Shown piece by piece: positions 26,211-34,615 of a DNA stretch of 64,000 nucleotides (position 1 is its first letter; every line of letters begins with the position of its first letter). The notes below the pieces were generated by a model, which was not told the DNA's origin, did no database searches, and saw nothing but the letters and a program-made list of their open reading frames with translations. This stretch comes from CAJFUR01 sp904420575. Its GTDB lineage: Bacteria > Actinomycetota > Coriobacteriia > Coriobacteriales > Eggerthellaceae. The translations under genes were made by a program, and so were the position numbers. The stretch lies in contig OZ221973.1 in the NCBI GenBank assembly GCA_965119745.1, positions 868,001 through 932,000 of the forward strand, written 5' to 3'.

Positions 26211-26465
26211 ATGTGTTTCAGGCCAGCGGAAACGGGTGCGTTGCCAGTTCTTTGCCCAAGTTGCGGGAAAAAGATCAGGCCCGCCCAGGGTCAGATTCCA
26301 AAAAACTGTCCCTTTTGTAAGTCATCGCTCGAAGGTGCTGTAGCCGTCGAGCCTCCAGGTGAAGCCCCGGTTGTGAAGGCGCCGAGCGCTCCTAAAGCCT
26401 CAGGTCCCATGGTGCCGAGTGCTCCTCAACCTTCAAAGACTTCGGAGGCGCCGAAAACTTCGTAA
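26211..26465 (+). CDS. Small MCFRP protein with zinc ribbon
   Basis: An 84-residue protein begins MCFRPAETGALPV, then carries two CxxC pairs (LCPSCGKKI and CPFCKSS, 16 residues apart), a compact zinc-ribbon pattern. It ends in an Ala/Pro/Ser/Lys tail (APSAPKASGPMVPSAPQP). The N-terminus MCFRP and the tail style match the gene at 7967 in the other molybdoenzyme locus. It has the best ribosome site of the operon and precedes the catalytic subunit by 52 bases, so it is probably made in quantity. A role in cofactor insertion, metal delivery or redox coupling is possible; none is shown by the sequence. Confidence 0.85.
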   Translation: MCFRPAETGALPVLCPSCGKKIRPAQGQIPKNCPFCKSSLEGAVAVEPPGEAPVVKAPSAPKASGPMVPSAPQPSKTSEAPKTS

Positions 26466-26517
26466 CGACAGTTATTCGTACAGGCAAAACGGTTTGACAA
26501 GAGAGGAGAGCGGTTCT

Positions 26518-28806
26518 ATGGATAAGGAATGGACAAAACGCGTCGACGAGAACACCACGCAAGTCAGGTCGTGCGCTTGGTCGGCTCCCGGATGCCATCC
26601 GGTTGGGTGTGGATTGCTGCTCACCATTGAAAACGGAAAACTTGTAAAGGTGGAAGGCGATCCGGAGCACCCTATTTCTCAAGGCAGGCTGTGTGCCCGG
26701 TGTTTGGATCTGATGGAGTTCGTCTATAGCGACAAGCGTATCATCTACCCGATGAAGCGGGCGCGCGAAGATCGAGGCAAGGACACGTGGGAAAGAATAA
26801 CGTGGGATCAAGCGCTCGACATAATTGAGGAAAAAGTCGGCTACATCAAAGAGCAGTGGGGCGCGGAAGCCATCGGCGTGTTTACGGGAACAGGCCGTGA
26901 AACGACGCTGTATGCGGCGCCGCTTGCTTTCGCTGCCTTACAAACTCCGGTATTCGTATTCCCTATGTCGGGTCTTTCCTGTTATGGTCCGCGCTGTGTG
27001 GTGACTAACTTCATTCTAGGCGCCGGGTATCCGGAAATCGACTTTGCCCAATATTTCCCCGATCGTTATGACGATCCGCGTTATACGGTTCCGGAATGCA
27101 TTGTTTTGTGGGGCAAGAACCCTACGGAGTCCAACGGCGACGGGTTCTTTGGCCATGCCATCGTTGATCTTATGAAGCGCGGCACCAAACTGGTGACCAT
27201 CGATCCTCGTCTGACCTGGCTTGGCGCGCGCGCCGAATACCACCTGCAAGTGCGGCCCGGCACGGATCCGGCAATCGGTCTTGGGCTTTTGAACGTGATC
27301 ATAAACGAAGACCTGTATGATCACGACTTTGTTGAGCAGTGGTGTTTTGGATTCGACGAACTGAAAGAACGTGTGCAGGAGTATCCGCCAAGCAGGGTCT
27401 CTGAAATCACCTGGGTTCCCGAAGAGACCATCAAGGCGGCAGCTCGGTTCATAGCCACAGCGAAACCGTGCTCTTTTCAATGGGGCGTTGCGTTGGACGA
27501 GAACAGCAACGGCATCCAGGGCGGTCACGCCATGCTTGACCTTGCCGCCATAACCGGCAATCTCGATGTTCCTGGTGGAAACATCATGTCGGCGCAATCG
27601 AGTTTTATGGGCAAATGGCGTTATGAGTGCAATCAGGAACTTCCCGAAGGTCTGTGGGCGAAACGCATCTATGAAGAAAAGTACAAAGCGTTTGCCCAAA
27701 TAAATACCGAGTCCCATCCGGACGCCATTCTGAACTACTACGAAATGGGAGACGAGGCCCCCATCGTACCCAAAATGACGTGGTTCTACGGATGCAATGC
27801 CCTCAGTTGCATTTTGGCGCAGCCTCAGCGGTGGTATGAGCAGCTTCTGAAGAACGAGTTTAACGTCATTCAAGATGTCGTCATGACACCGACGGCTATG
27901 GCCTTGGGTGATTTGTTCCTTCCGGTTGCCTCCACGGTCGAGCACGATGGCATCGTGCTTCCTCACTTTGGAAGGAACACTCATTTTCTAGGAGCCATGA
28001 ACAAAGCCTTGCAGGTTGGCGAATGCAAGTCCGACCTCGAGATAGACATGTTGGTAGGCAAGCGCCTCAACCCTGGTGCTTGGCCGTGGGAGACCGTGTC
28101 GGATTTCTTTACCGAACAAATTGGCACTCAATACGATTGGACTTTCGAAGATTTGCGCTCGATGGGTTGCTACCAGCAAGATTTGGTCTATCGTAAGTAC
28201 GAAAAGGGTTTGCTGCGCGATGATGGCGATGTGGGATTCAATACTCCGACAGGGTTGGTGGAGCTGTCATCGAGCCTGTATCCCGACTGGGATGCCGATG
28301 CCCTGCCTTTCTTCGAAGAGCCCTATTACAGTCCCTATAGTCGTCCTGATTTGGCAGAAGAGTATCCCTTGGTTCTCACGACGGGCGGGCGCAACATCGA
28401 AAGCTTCCATTCGGAACACCGCTTTATGAAAAACCTACGCGACCTGGTTCCTGATCCAGTTATCGAAATGCATCCCGATACTGCTGCGAAGTACGGAATA
28501 GAAGACGGGGGCTGGGTCCTCATTGAAAACATGTTCGGCCATTCTGTGCAACGCGCCAGTGTGAAGCCTATTCTGGATCCGCGTGTCGTGCACGCCACGC
28601 ATGCATGGTGGTTCCCTGAAGAAGATGGCGAAGCTCCGAATTTGTATGGGAATTGGAAGTCGAACATAAATTGCCTGATCCCGCATGACAAGGTTGGCTT
28701 TTTTGGCTGGGGGGCTCCGTACAAGAGCGTGATATGCAAAATCAGCAAGGTTGACAATGCGGACGAAATAGATAACCAGCCTTCGAAGATCGTCTACGAC
28801 GCATAG
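26518..28806 (+). CDS. Molybdopterin oxidoreductase, catechol-dehydroxylase/acetylene-hydratase-like
   Basis: This 762-residue DMSO-reductase-family protein has an N-terminal 4Fe-4S site: Cys19, Cys26, Cys31 and Cys59 in SCAWSAPGCHPVGCG and GRLCARC. The GCHPVGCG motif resembles that of the branch holding gut catechol dehydroxylases, acetylene hydratase and related non-respiratory enzymes. There is no Tat signal, so it should act in the cytoplasm. The molybdenum region reads GLSCYGPRC, and the C-terminal MGD cap is present (LVLTTGGRNIESFHSEHRFM, KYGIEDGGWVLIENMFG). The start at 26518 follows GAGAGGAGAG. The linked ferredoxin and two MFS carriers match the Gordonibacter dehydroxylase layout. 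The substrate is unknown. Confidence 0.87.
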   Translation: MDKEWTKRVDENTTQVRSCAWSAPGCHPVGCGLLLTIENGKLVKVEGDPEHPISQGRLCARCLDLMEFVYSDKRIIYPMKRAREDRGKDTWERITWDQALDIIEEKVGYIKEQWGAEAIGVFTGTGRETTLYAAPLAFAALQTPVFVFPMSGLSCYGPRCVVTNFILGAGYPEIDFAQYFPDRYDDPRYTVPECIVLWGKNPTESNGDGFFGHAIVDLMKRGTKLVTIDPRLTWLGARAEYHLQVRPGTDPAIGLGLLNVIINEDLYDHDFVEQWCFGFDELKERVQEYPPSRVSEITWVPEETIKAAARFIATAKPCSFQWGVALDENSNGIQGGHAMLDLAAITGNLDVPGGNIMSAQSSFMGKWRYECNQELPEGLWAKRIYEEKYKAFAQINTESHPDAILNYYEMGDEAPIVPKMTWFYGCNALSCILAQPQRWYEQLLKNEFNVIQDVVMTPTAMALGDLFLPVASTVEHDGIVLPHFGRNTHFLGAMNKALQVGECKSDLEIDMLVGKRLNPGAWPWETVSDFFTEQIGTQYDWTFEDLRSMGCYQQDLVYRKYEKGLLRDDGDVGFNTPTGLVELSSSLYPDWDADALPFFEEPYYSPYSRPDLAEEYPLVLTTGGRNIESFHSEHRFMKNLRDLVPDPVIEMHPDTAAKYGIEDGGWVLIENMFGHSVQRASVKPILDPRVVHATHAWWFPEEDGEAPNLYGNWKSNINCLIPHDKVGFFGWGAPYKSVICKISKVDNADEIDNQPSKIVYDA

Positions 28807-28824
28807 GAGAGGGGGAAGACCGTT

Positions 28825-29154
28825 ATGAAGAAAGCTTTGCTCATCGATTACAAGTATTGCGATCAATGCAACTCGTGCGTTGTCGCTTGCAAAAACGAAA
28901 AAGGTCTTCAAGGTGAAGAGTGGGGCATCAAGATCAAAGAAATAGGTCCCGAGCTTATTGGAGACAAATGGATGTGGAACTATTTGCCATATCTCAGCAG
29001 CCATTGCGATTTATGCGAAAGCCGTGTTGCCGAAGGGAAAAAGCCTGCATGCGTGCATCACTGCCTTTCGGGATGCATGGAGCTTGTCTCCTTTGAAGAG
29101 ATAGGGAGCCGTATGGAGGAACTCGGCAATACGGTTGCCGTTTACCTTCCATGA
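28825..29154 (+). CDS. 4Fe-4S ferredoxin-type electron-transfer subunit
   Basis: This 109-residue protein starts 18 bases after the catalytic gene. It has a ferredoxin motif (Cys12, 15, 18 and 22 in YCDQCNSCVVACK) and a second cysteine set (HCDLCESR, ACVHHCLSGC), enough for two clusters. It is far shorter than DmsB-type subunits and has none of the transthyretin tail of the other locus. It should deliver electrons to the molybdoenzyme, as expected for a reductive dehydroxylase and not for a redox-neutral hydratase. Confidence 0.88.
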   Translation: MKKALLIDYKYCDQCNSCVVACKNEKGLQGEEWGIKIKEIGPELIGDKWMWNYLPYLSSHCDLCESRVAEGKKPACVHHCLSGCMELVSFEEIGSRMEELGNTVAVYLP

Positions 29155-29161
29155 TCTGATA

Positions 29162-29259
29162 CGCTTCGGAGCAGACTGCGAGTTTGCTCCGAAGCGCACA
29201 AGTCCAAATCCCGCAGTCATGTCTTTGGGAGGGCGAAGTCTGGAAGGGCGGGACATGAC
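29162..29259 (+). terminator. Two intercistronic hairpins between enzyme and transporter genes
   Basis: Hairpin 1 (29162-29196) has the stem CGCTTCGGAGCA / TGCTCCGAAGCG. Hairpin 2 (29216-29259) has arms GTCATGTC / GACATGAC. Neither is followed by a U run. They may set the enzyme-to-transporter expression ratio by partial termination or mRNA protection. Confidence 0.5.
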
Positions 29260-29331
29260 AGCACATTGCAACTGACGTGCAAAAAGTCGAGCGCTTAGTC
29301 TTTGCAAGGCGCTCTGCCAAGGGGGTGCATC

Positions 29332-30570
29332 TTGTCAGCACGGACTGGAACAACAAGCAATAGGCTGGGAATATCGTTTCCGCTGCTCGTAGGTATTCTT
29401 GCAAGTTTCGGAGACGATGCGGTCAACACTGCCGTTATGCCCATGATGGCTTCACTGTCTGCAGCTTTCCCCTCGATTCCTTACACGGACATCGTGTGGA
29501 TTTATACCATGCCCAAGATAATCATAATTCCTTTTGCTTTGTTGAGCGGATATCTTGCTGGACGCAAAATCAAGTTCAAAACGCTTGCTTTGATTGGTAT
29601 GGGAATCATATCGGTAGCAGGTGTTGCCCCGGTATTGTTCGATGACTTCTGGATGATTCTGGGCGCACGCATGGTTTTGGCGGTTGGGCTAGGGTTACAA
29701 GCGCCCATTGGCCCAGCGCTTGTCATGCGGTTTTTCGAGGACGGAAAACGCAGATCCTTTGTTCTGGGGCTTGGCAATGGCATGTTAAACGCTTACAGCA
29801 TTCTGACAGGCATGGCAGTTGGACTGCTTTGCTCCATTGATTGGCGGCTTTCCTTTTGGGCATATGCCGGCATGGCGCTTTTGTTCCTGGCGACGCTTTT
29901 CTTTCTTAAAGAACCGCCCTTGCCGTCAGTGGATATAGCAGTCGCTTCAAAACAAAATCACGAAGTGCTAGTTTCGGGGAATGGCAAAAAAACTGCTCCA
30001 CTTCCTGTGGCTGCGCTCGTTCTGTGCTTGGTTTTTGCGGCCGTGGATTGTGCTTGGATGCCGGTTTCGCTCAACATGTCTTCGATACTGTCTTCAAGGG
30101 GATGGGGCGACGCTGCGGCGGCGGCATTTCTTTTAAATCTCATCAGCATATCAGGTCTTGTTGCTGGTGTTATGTATGGCCGATATTGCAGCTTGACCAA
30201 GCGCTATAACTTGGCAGTAAGCATGTTCCTCATGATGCTCGCCTTGCTGCTTCTTTTTCTGGCCAATGGCGTGGTCATGATCGGGCTGGGACTGTTCCTT
30301 GGCGGTTCGGCGTTTTGCCTCCTTGTTTGTGGCGTCCAAAACGAGCTTGGTTTTATTTGTGCCCCCACGCAGATGGCAATGGCTACTGCCATGTTCATGG
30401 TGTTCGAGCATTTGGGTGGCTTTGCCTCGTCTTGGTACATGGCGTTTGTCATGGGGGTTTTTGGAGCCAATGCCTATCTCGCGCCCGTTGGTGTGTCGGT
30501 GATTCTGTTCGGTCTTGGCGCTGTGGGTTTTGCTTTCTATGCGCACAGGCAAGTGAGGCAAGCGTCATGA
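29332..30570 (+). CDS. MFS transporter of the second molybdoenzyme operon
   Basis: A 412-residue major facilitator starts at TTG 29332, chosen because AAGGGGG lies about 6 bases upstream; an in-frame TTG at 29302 has no ribosome site. About 12 helices are visible, with SGYLAGRKIKFK at the helix 2-3 loop. It lies 177 bases beyond the ferredoxin gene after two hairpins. It is inferred to carry the substrate or product of the neighbouring enzyme. Confidence 0.83.
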   Translation: MSARTGTTSNRLGISFPLLVGILASFGDDAVNTAVMPMMASLSAAFPSIPYTDIVWIYTMPKIIIIPFALLSGYLAGRKIKFKTLALIGMGIISVAGVAPVLFDDFWMILGARMVLAVGLGLQAPIGPALVMRFFEDGKRRSFVLGLGNGMLNAYSILTGMAVGLLCSIDWRLSFWAYAGMALLFLATLFFLKEPPLPSVDIAVASKQNHEVLVSGNGKKTAPLPVAALVLCLVFAAVDCAWMPVSLNMSSILSSRGWGDAAAAAFLLNLISISGLVAGVMYGRYCSLTKRYNLAVSMFLMMLALLLLFLANGVVMIGLGLFLGGSAFCLLVCGVQNELGFICAPTQMAMATAMFMVFEHLGGFASSWYMAFVMGVFGANAYLAPVGVSVILFGLGAVGFAFYAHRQVRQAS

Positions 30571-30624
30571 CCTTAGTTTAGCGATTGTTCAATGGCTCAA
30601 TAAAATACTTTGAGGAGGTTCAAA

Positions 30625-31953
30625 GTGGTTGACGATAACAAACAATGGCTTGCCAAAGGCGAATCCGTAAGCAAAAAGCCAAAAAACGGAGTGACCGCTT
30701 GGGTTGTGGCGGTACTGGCGCTTCTTGCAACCATTCTGATCTACATGTGCTCAAAGAAACTGAACCCTGCTATGGCATCAGTGGTAGAATTCTTCGGGCA
30801 AGATACTGCTTGGGGTGGTGGACTTGGCTCCATTTACAGTGTTGTTTCTGCCGTCCTTCTTCTGCCTTTGGGCGTTCTTCAAACCAAATTCAGTCCCAAA
30901 TGGTTGGCTGTCATTGGGCTGACCGTATTAGGCGGCGGCTCGTTGCTAGGTGCATTGACAGCTGATCCCGGCGTGTTTGTTTTCGGACGCATTATCGAGG
31001 GTGTTGGTTATTGCACGTTGGCGGCTGTGGGCGGTGTGCTCATCACGCGGTGGTTCGACGAGGAACACCGAGGCGTGCCCATGGGCATATTCACGGCCAA
31101 TGTCGGCTTAGGCCAGGTTATCATCCTGAATTCGGCCACTTTCATCATACCTGCATATGGCTGGCAGGGCCTTTGGTTGTTTGTTGCCGGTATTGCGGCG
31201 GTCATCATCGTGCTCTTCATTTTCTTGGTAAAGGACTGGCCGCGAGGTGGCGAGCTTGAGGCCAAGGCCGCTGCGGAAGAGCGTGCTGCCAAAAACCTTA
31301 AAAAAGCGAAGTTCACCGATACGTTCAAGGTGCCCGTACTCTGGCTCATGGCCCTTATGTTTGCTTGTTTTGGCGTGGGCATGCAAGGAACCATGATGTT
31401 TTCGAATATGATTCTGACTCAAGTGGCGGGAGTAGACGCTGGAACGGCAAACCTTATGAGCAGCCTTATGGCTGTAGGCCAAATGGTCGGTCCTATTGTT
31501 GGCGGCTGGGTCATCTCGAGGGTTTGCGCCAAGAAAAAGGCACTTCGCGGTCCGGTGGTCGCAGCCATGTTCGCTCTTGCCTTCATTTGCGAATTCAGTT
31601 TTCTTGCGTTTACCAATGGCCCCGGTTCCGCATGGGTCACTTCCGCGATGATGGGCTTCTTGGTGACCTTGTGGGCACCTGCACTCTACATGATAGCGGC
31701 CGATCATTCGCTTTCTCCCGAACTCGCTTCGGTGGGAATCACCGTCTTTTTGTTCGGCCAACAGGTTGGAGGCATCGTTGGCCCCTACATCATGGGCTGG
31801 TTCAATGCGGCATTCGGCACATTCGTTGCTGCGAAGTGGCTCATCCTTGGCATTGGCATTGTGGGCACCATTGCGGCAGTCGTTTGTGCGATCCTGGATC
31901 GCAAATTCGTCCTCGCTCATCAAAAAAATGAAGTTGTTGCGATAGAAGAATAG
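30625..31953 (+). CDS. MFS transporter, OFA-like, last gene of the second molybdoenzyme operon
   Basis: A 442-residue major facilitator begins at GTG 30625 after GAGGAGG; the upstream in-frame TTG at 30610 overlaps that ribosome site. It has about 12 helices, and FGRIIEGVGYCTLAAVGGVL is the usual helix 4 region. It resembles the MFS at 5308 more than its neighbour (FITANVGLGQ-type helix 5, charged central loop EAKAAAEERAAKNLKKAKF). Two carriers per molybdoenzyme locus is therefore a shared feature of both operons. Confidence 0.84.
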   Translation: MVDDNKQWLAKGESVSKKPKNGVTAWVVAVLALLATILIYMCSKKLNPAMASVVEFFGQDTAWGGGLGSIYSVVSAVLLLPLGVLQTKFSPKWLAVIGLTVLGGGSLLGALTADPGVFVFGRIIEGVGYCTLAAVGGVLITRWFDEEHRGVPMGIFTANVGLGQVIILNSATFIIPAYGWQGLWLFVAGIAAVIIVLFIFLVKDWPRGGELEAKAAAEERAAKNLKKAKFTDTFKVPVLWLMALMFACFGVGMQGTMMFSNMILTQVAGVDAGTANLMSSLMAVGQMVGPIVGGWVISRVCAKKKALRGPVVAAMFALAFICEFSFLAFTNGPGSAWVTSAMMGFLVTLWAPALYMIAADHSLSPELASVGITVFLFGQQVGGIVGPYIMGWFNAAFGTFVAAKWLILGIGIVGTIAAVVCAILDRKFVLAHQKNEVVAIEE

Positions 31954-31969
31954 ATGGACGATCGCTAAC

Positions 31970-32001
31970 GAATGCGGGAGGGCGAAAGCGCCCTCCCGCA
32001 T
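31970..32001 (+). terminator. Strong hairpin at the end of the second molybdoenzyme operon
   Basis: A perfect 14-base stem CGAATGCGGGAGGG / CCCTCCCGCATTCG closes over CGAAAGCG. No U tract follows. Confidence 0.65.
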
Positions 32002-32012
32002 TCGGGGTTCAA

Positions 32013-32155
32013 AAGTGCAGGTTGGCGTAGTAAGTCAGCGAGCGGGCCTGTGGCCGCCCAGATGCCGCGAAAGCTTGAGAAAGCGTACCGTGGGTACGCG
32101 ACGAAAGCTTGGAGCGAGCAGATGGGTGGCCACAGGCCCGCCCAGCGTCAAGAGG
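32013..32155 (+). repeat. Long-hairpin dispersed element, copy B
   Basis: It starts with the same 26 bases as copy A (GCAGGTTGGCGTAGTAAGTC and CAGCGAG, with one base shared) and ends near CAGCGTCA. The middle is an imperfect stem of about 46 base pairs (GGGCCTGTGGCC...GGCCACAGGCCC) with the inner arm GCGTACC-GTG-GGTACGC. The stem sequence is unrelated to copy A but pairs equally well. It lies directly after the operon-end hairpin. Confidence 0.82.
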
Positions 32156-32551
32156 TTTCGCCGTTTGTAAAACGGCGAAACAAAAAGAGTCCCACCCCCG
32201 GTCAGAAGGATGAACCCACCTCGAAAGGTGGGTGCTCGCAGCTGGCTTCCTGGCTTTCGCATCAACGGATGCGAATCTCCATTCCACCCGCTATCTTGAG
32301 CTCCCTAATGTCAAAACGTCGGTCCATCGCAAAGTATGACGTCGAGGGCGGAACCTACCTAGAGTATAGGTGTTGCAGCGCCGATTTAAAGACTTGACAT
32401 CTTTCGTAATGTCGTATTCAAAAGGCATACACAAACCCATTGCGGAGATGGCGTGCCGGCGCCGAGGGAGGGAGCAGGCGGGACGTCTCGAAGGCTTCCC
32501 CGAAAGCTCCCGCAGGCCGATGCGGGAACCTTCGGCGCATCGGCCGCCCCA
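32156..32551. other. Non-coding stretch between the molybdoenzyme island and the pknB operon
   Basis: No credible gene. Open frames here have no ribosome site and overlap the hairpin element. Composition shifts from AT-rich to GC-rich near 32440. The end of the pknB transcript must lie here, but I see no clear terminator. Confidence 0.5.
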
Positions 32552-34540
32552 TCACTCCTGGGACGGGTCGTCGCCTCCGCTCGGGGTAGGGGCGACGGCG
32601 ACGAACTCGACGTATATGCTCACGTTGCTCCTGACGTTGGAGACGGTGAACGTGCCGCCCGACAGAGGCACCTGCTGATCCAGGCCGCTGACCGACCTGA
32701 CCTCGTAACCGCTGTTCGGCGTGATGGTCACCTGGAAGCTGCCGCCTTCTTCCACGGACGAGGCGGTAGCGCTCACGGTGCCGCCGCTGCTGTAGTTGAC
32801 GCCGACGGAATACATGGTCTTCTTCTCGGGCCCGGTGCTCACCACGATGTTGACGGTATCGCCCTCCTTGAGCAGACCGCTCGAAGGCGTCTGGCTGATG
32901 ACGGTGCCGGCGGGTTCGTCGCTGGTCCTTTGCTCGACCGACACATGGAATCCCTTGTTCTCCAGCGTTGCGGTCGCGTCCCCTTCGCTCTGGCCCACCA
33001 CGTAGGGGACCTCGGTGCCTTCGGGCCCCAGCGACAGGTAGTATTCGACGGTGGTGCCCTCCGCCACGGATTCGCCGACGGCGGGGCTTTGACGTGCCAC
33101 ATGGTCCTTCTCGACGGTGTCGCTGTACTCGGCCGTTCCGGCAGAAGGAATCAGCCCGTACTTCTGCAGTTCCTCGCGCGCCTGGTCGGACGTCATGTTC
33201 GTCAGGTCGGGCACCGACACCATCTTGGTGCCTTGGGAGAACACCAGGTTCACCTTCGTGCCTTCGGGCCGTTTCGAGTCGGCAGGCGGGTCTTGGCTGA
33301 TCACCAGGCCGGTAGCCACGTTCTCGTCGTATGCGGAGCTTATGGTGCCCACTTCGAACCCGGCGTCCTGCAGGATCTGCGTGGCCTCGTCCTGCGTCTT
33401 GCCCACCACGGAAGGCACGGGGCTGCCCGATTGGCTGGCGTTCAGCAGCGAGAACACCACCACGCCCACCACGGCGAGAGCGACCACCACGGCAGCTACG
33501 ATGAGCGCCGTCCGTTTGGTGTTCCGTTTCTTGTCGTCGTTGAAGCCTGATCCGCCCGTCCGGTAGCTGGTGGGGTTGGTGGTGACGGGCTTTACGGCAC
33601 CGCCCGGCATGACCTGCGTGCCGTCGGCCAGGGCCGCGCCCATGCCGGCGCCGGCGATGCCGCCCATGACCACGGTTTCCGCGCTGGTGAAGCCATTGCC
33701 CAAGGCGACGGGCCGTCCCGCCAGGTAGTCGTTCAGGACCAGCCGCATGTCGTTTGCGGTGGCGAAGCGTTCGGCCGGGTTCTTTGCCATGGCCTTCATG
33801 ATGATGGCCTCGAGCCCTGGATCGATGTCGGGATTGATCTCGCGGGGCGGCACGGGCAGGTCGTTCACCTGCTTCAAAGCAACGCTCACGGCGTCGGGGC
33901 CGTCGAACGGCAGCTGTCCCGTGGTGGCTTCGTACAGCACGATGCCCAGCGAATAGATGTCGCTCGCGGCGGTGAGGTCTTTGCCCTGCGCCTGCTCGGG
34001 CGAGATGTAGTGCGCGGTGCCCAGCACGGAGGACGTCTGCGTCATGACGGAGTTCTTCGCGCGGGCAATGCCGAAGTCCATGACCTTCACGTTGCCGTCG
34101 GGCTGCACCATGATGTTCTGCGGCTTGATGTCGCGGTGGATGATGTCCTGGTTGTGCGCGACCGAAAGCGCCTGACACACTTGCGAGCCGATTTCGGCCA
34201 CCTTGCGCTGGTTGATGGCGCCACGCTGCACGATGGCGGTCTTCAGGTCGCTACCCCGCACGAATTCCATGACGATGTAGTAGGTCCCGTCGTCCTGGCC
34301 CCAGTCGTAGACGTTCACGATGTAGGGGCTCTGCAGGTTGGCGGCCGCGGCAGCTTCCTGGCGGAAACGCTGCGTGAAGTTCGGGTCGGCCGCATACTGC
34401 GGAAGCATGACCTTGACGGCCACCAGGCGGCCGAGCACGTTGTCCTGGGCGCGATACACCTCGGCCATGCCGCCGATGCCGATGCGCTCGGTTATCTGGT
34501 AGCGGTTGTTGAACACCCTGCCTGTCATGGATCCGGTCAC
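32552..34540 (-). CDS. pknB: Membrane Ser/Thr protein kinase PknB with PASTA domains and an extra C-terminal beta domain
   Basis: This 662-residue kinase has a complete catalytic domain (GIGGMAEVYRA, VAVKVM, HRDIKPQNIMV, DFGIARA, residues about 10-270). A cytoplasmic linker and one membrane helix (TALIVAAVVVALAVVGVVVF, about 350) follow. Outside the cell are three PASTA repeats (starting VPSVVGKT, SVPDLTNMT, VPYVVGQSE) that bind peptidoglycan fragments. A further about 80-residue beta domain (GGTVSATASSVEEGGSF, ending SNVSIYVEFVA) and a short Pro/Gly tail come last; most PknB proteins end after PASTA. The start is GTG 34540 after AAAGGAG. It is the last gene of the fhaA-fhaB-pstP-rodA/pbpA-pknB operon, which controls wall growth. 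Confidence 0.95.
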   Translation of the reverse strand: MTGSMTGRVFNNRYQITERIGIGGMAEVYRAQDNVLGRLVAVKVMLPQYAADPNFTQRFRQEAAAAANLQSPYIVNVYDWGQDDGTYYIVMEFVRGSDLKTAIVQRGAINQRKVAEIGSQVCQALSVAHNQDIIHRDIKPQNIMVQPDGNVKVMDFGIARAKNSVMTQTSSVLGTAHYISPEQAQGKDLTAASDIYSLGIVLYEATTGQLPFDGPDAVSVALKQVNDLPVPPREINPDIDPGLEAIIMKAMAKNPAERFATANDMRLVLNDYLAGRPVALGNGFTSAETVVMGGIAGAGMGAALADGTQVMPGGAVKPVTTNPTSYRTGGSGFNDDKKRNTKRTALIVAAVVVALAVVGVVVFSLLNASQSGSPVPSVVGKTQDEATQILQDAGFEVGTISSAYDENVATGLVISQDPPADSKRPEGTKVNLVFSQGTKMVSVPDLTNMTSDQAREELQKYGLIPSAGTAEYSDTVEKDHVARQSPAVGESVAEGTTVEYYLSLGPEGTEVPYVVGQSEGDATATLENKGFHVSVEQRTSDEPAGTVISQTPSSGLLKEGDTVNIVVSTGPEKKTMYSVGVNYSSGGTVSATASSVEEGGSFQVTITPNSGYEVRSVSGLDQQVPLSGGTFTVSNVRSNVSIYVEFVAVAPTPSGGDDPSQE

Positions 34541-34615
34541 GTTTCTGCTCCTTTTAGGTCACATGCCTGCGGCGGCGATCCGCGCTTCGATACACGTCCT
34601 GCAAGCATACCTCAT

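Noticed and set aside
32013..32155. Retron or integron attC site
   Set aside because: The long hairpin is suggestive, but there is no reverse transcriptase or integrase gene in the window, and a matching copy between nrdD and nrdG argues for a dispersed repeat.
31972..32397. A 141-codon open frame after the last MFS gene
   Set aside because: It is made from the operon-end hairpin and the long-hairpin element. The similarity of its translation to a frame near 14200 comes from the shared DNA repeat.
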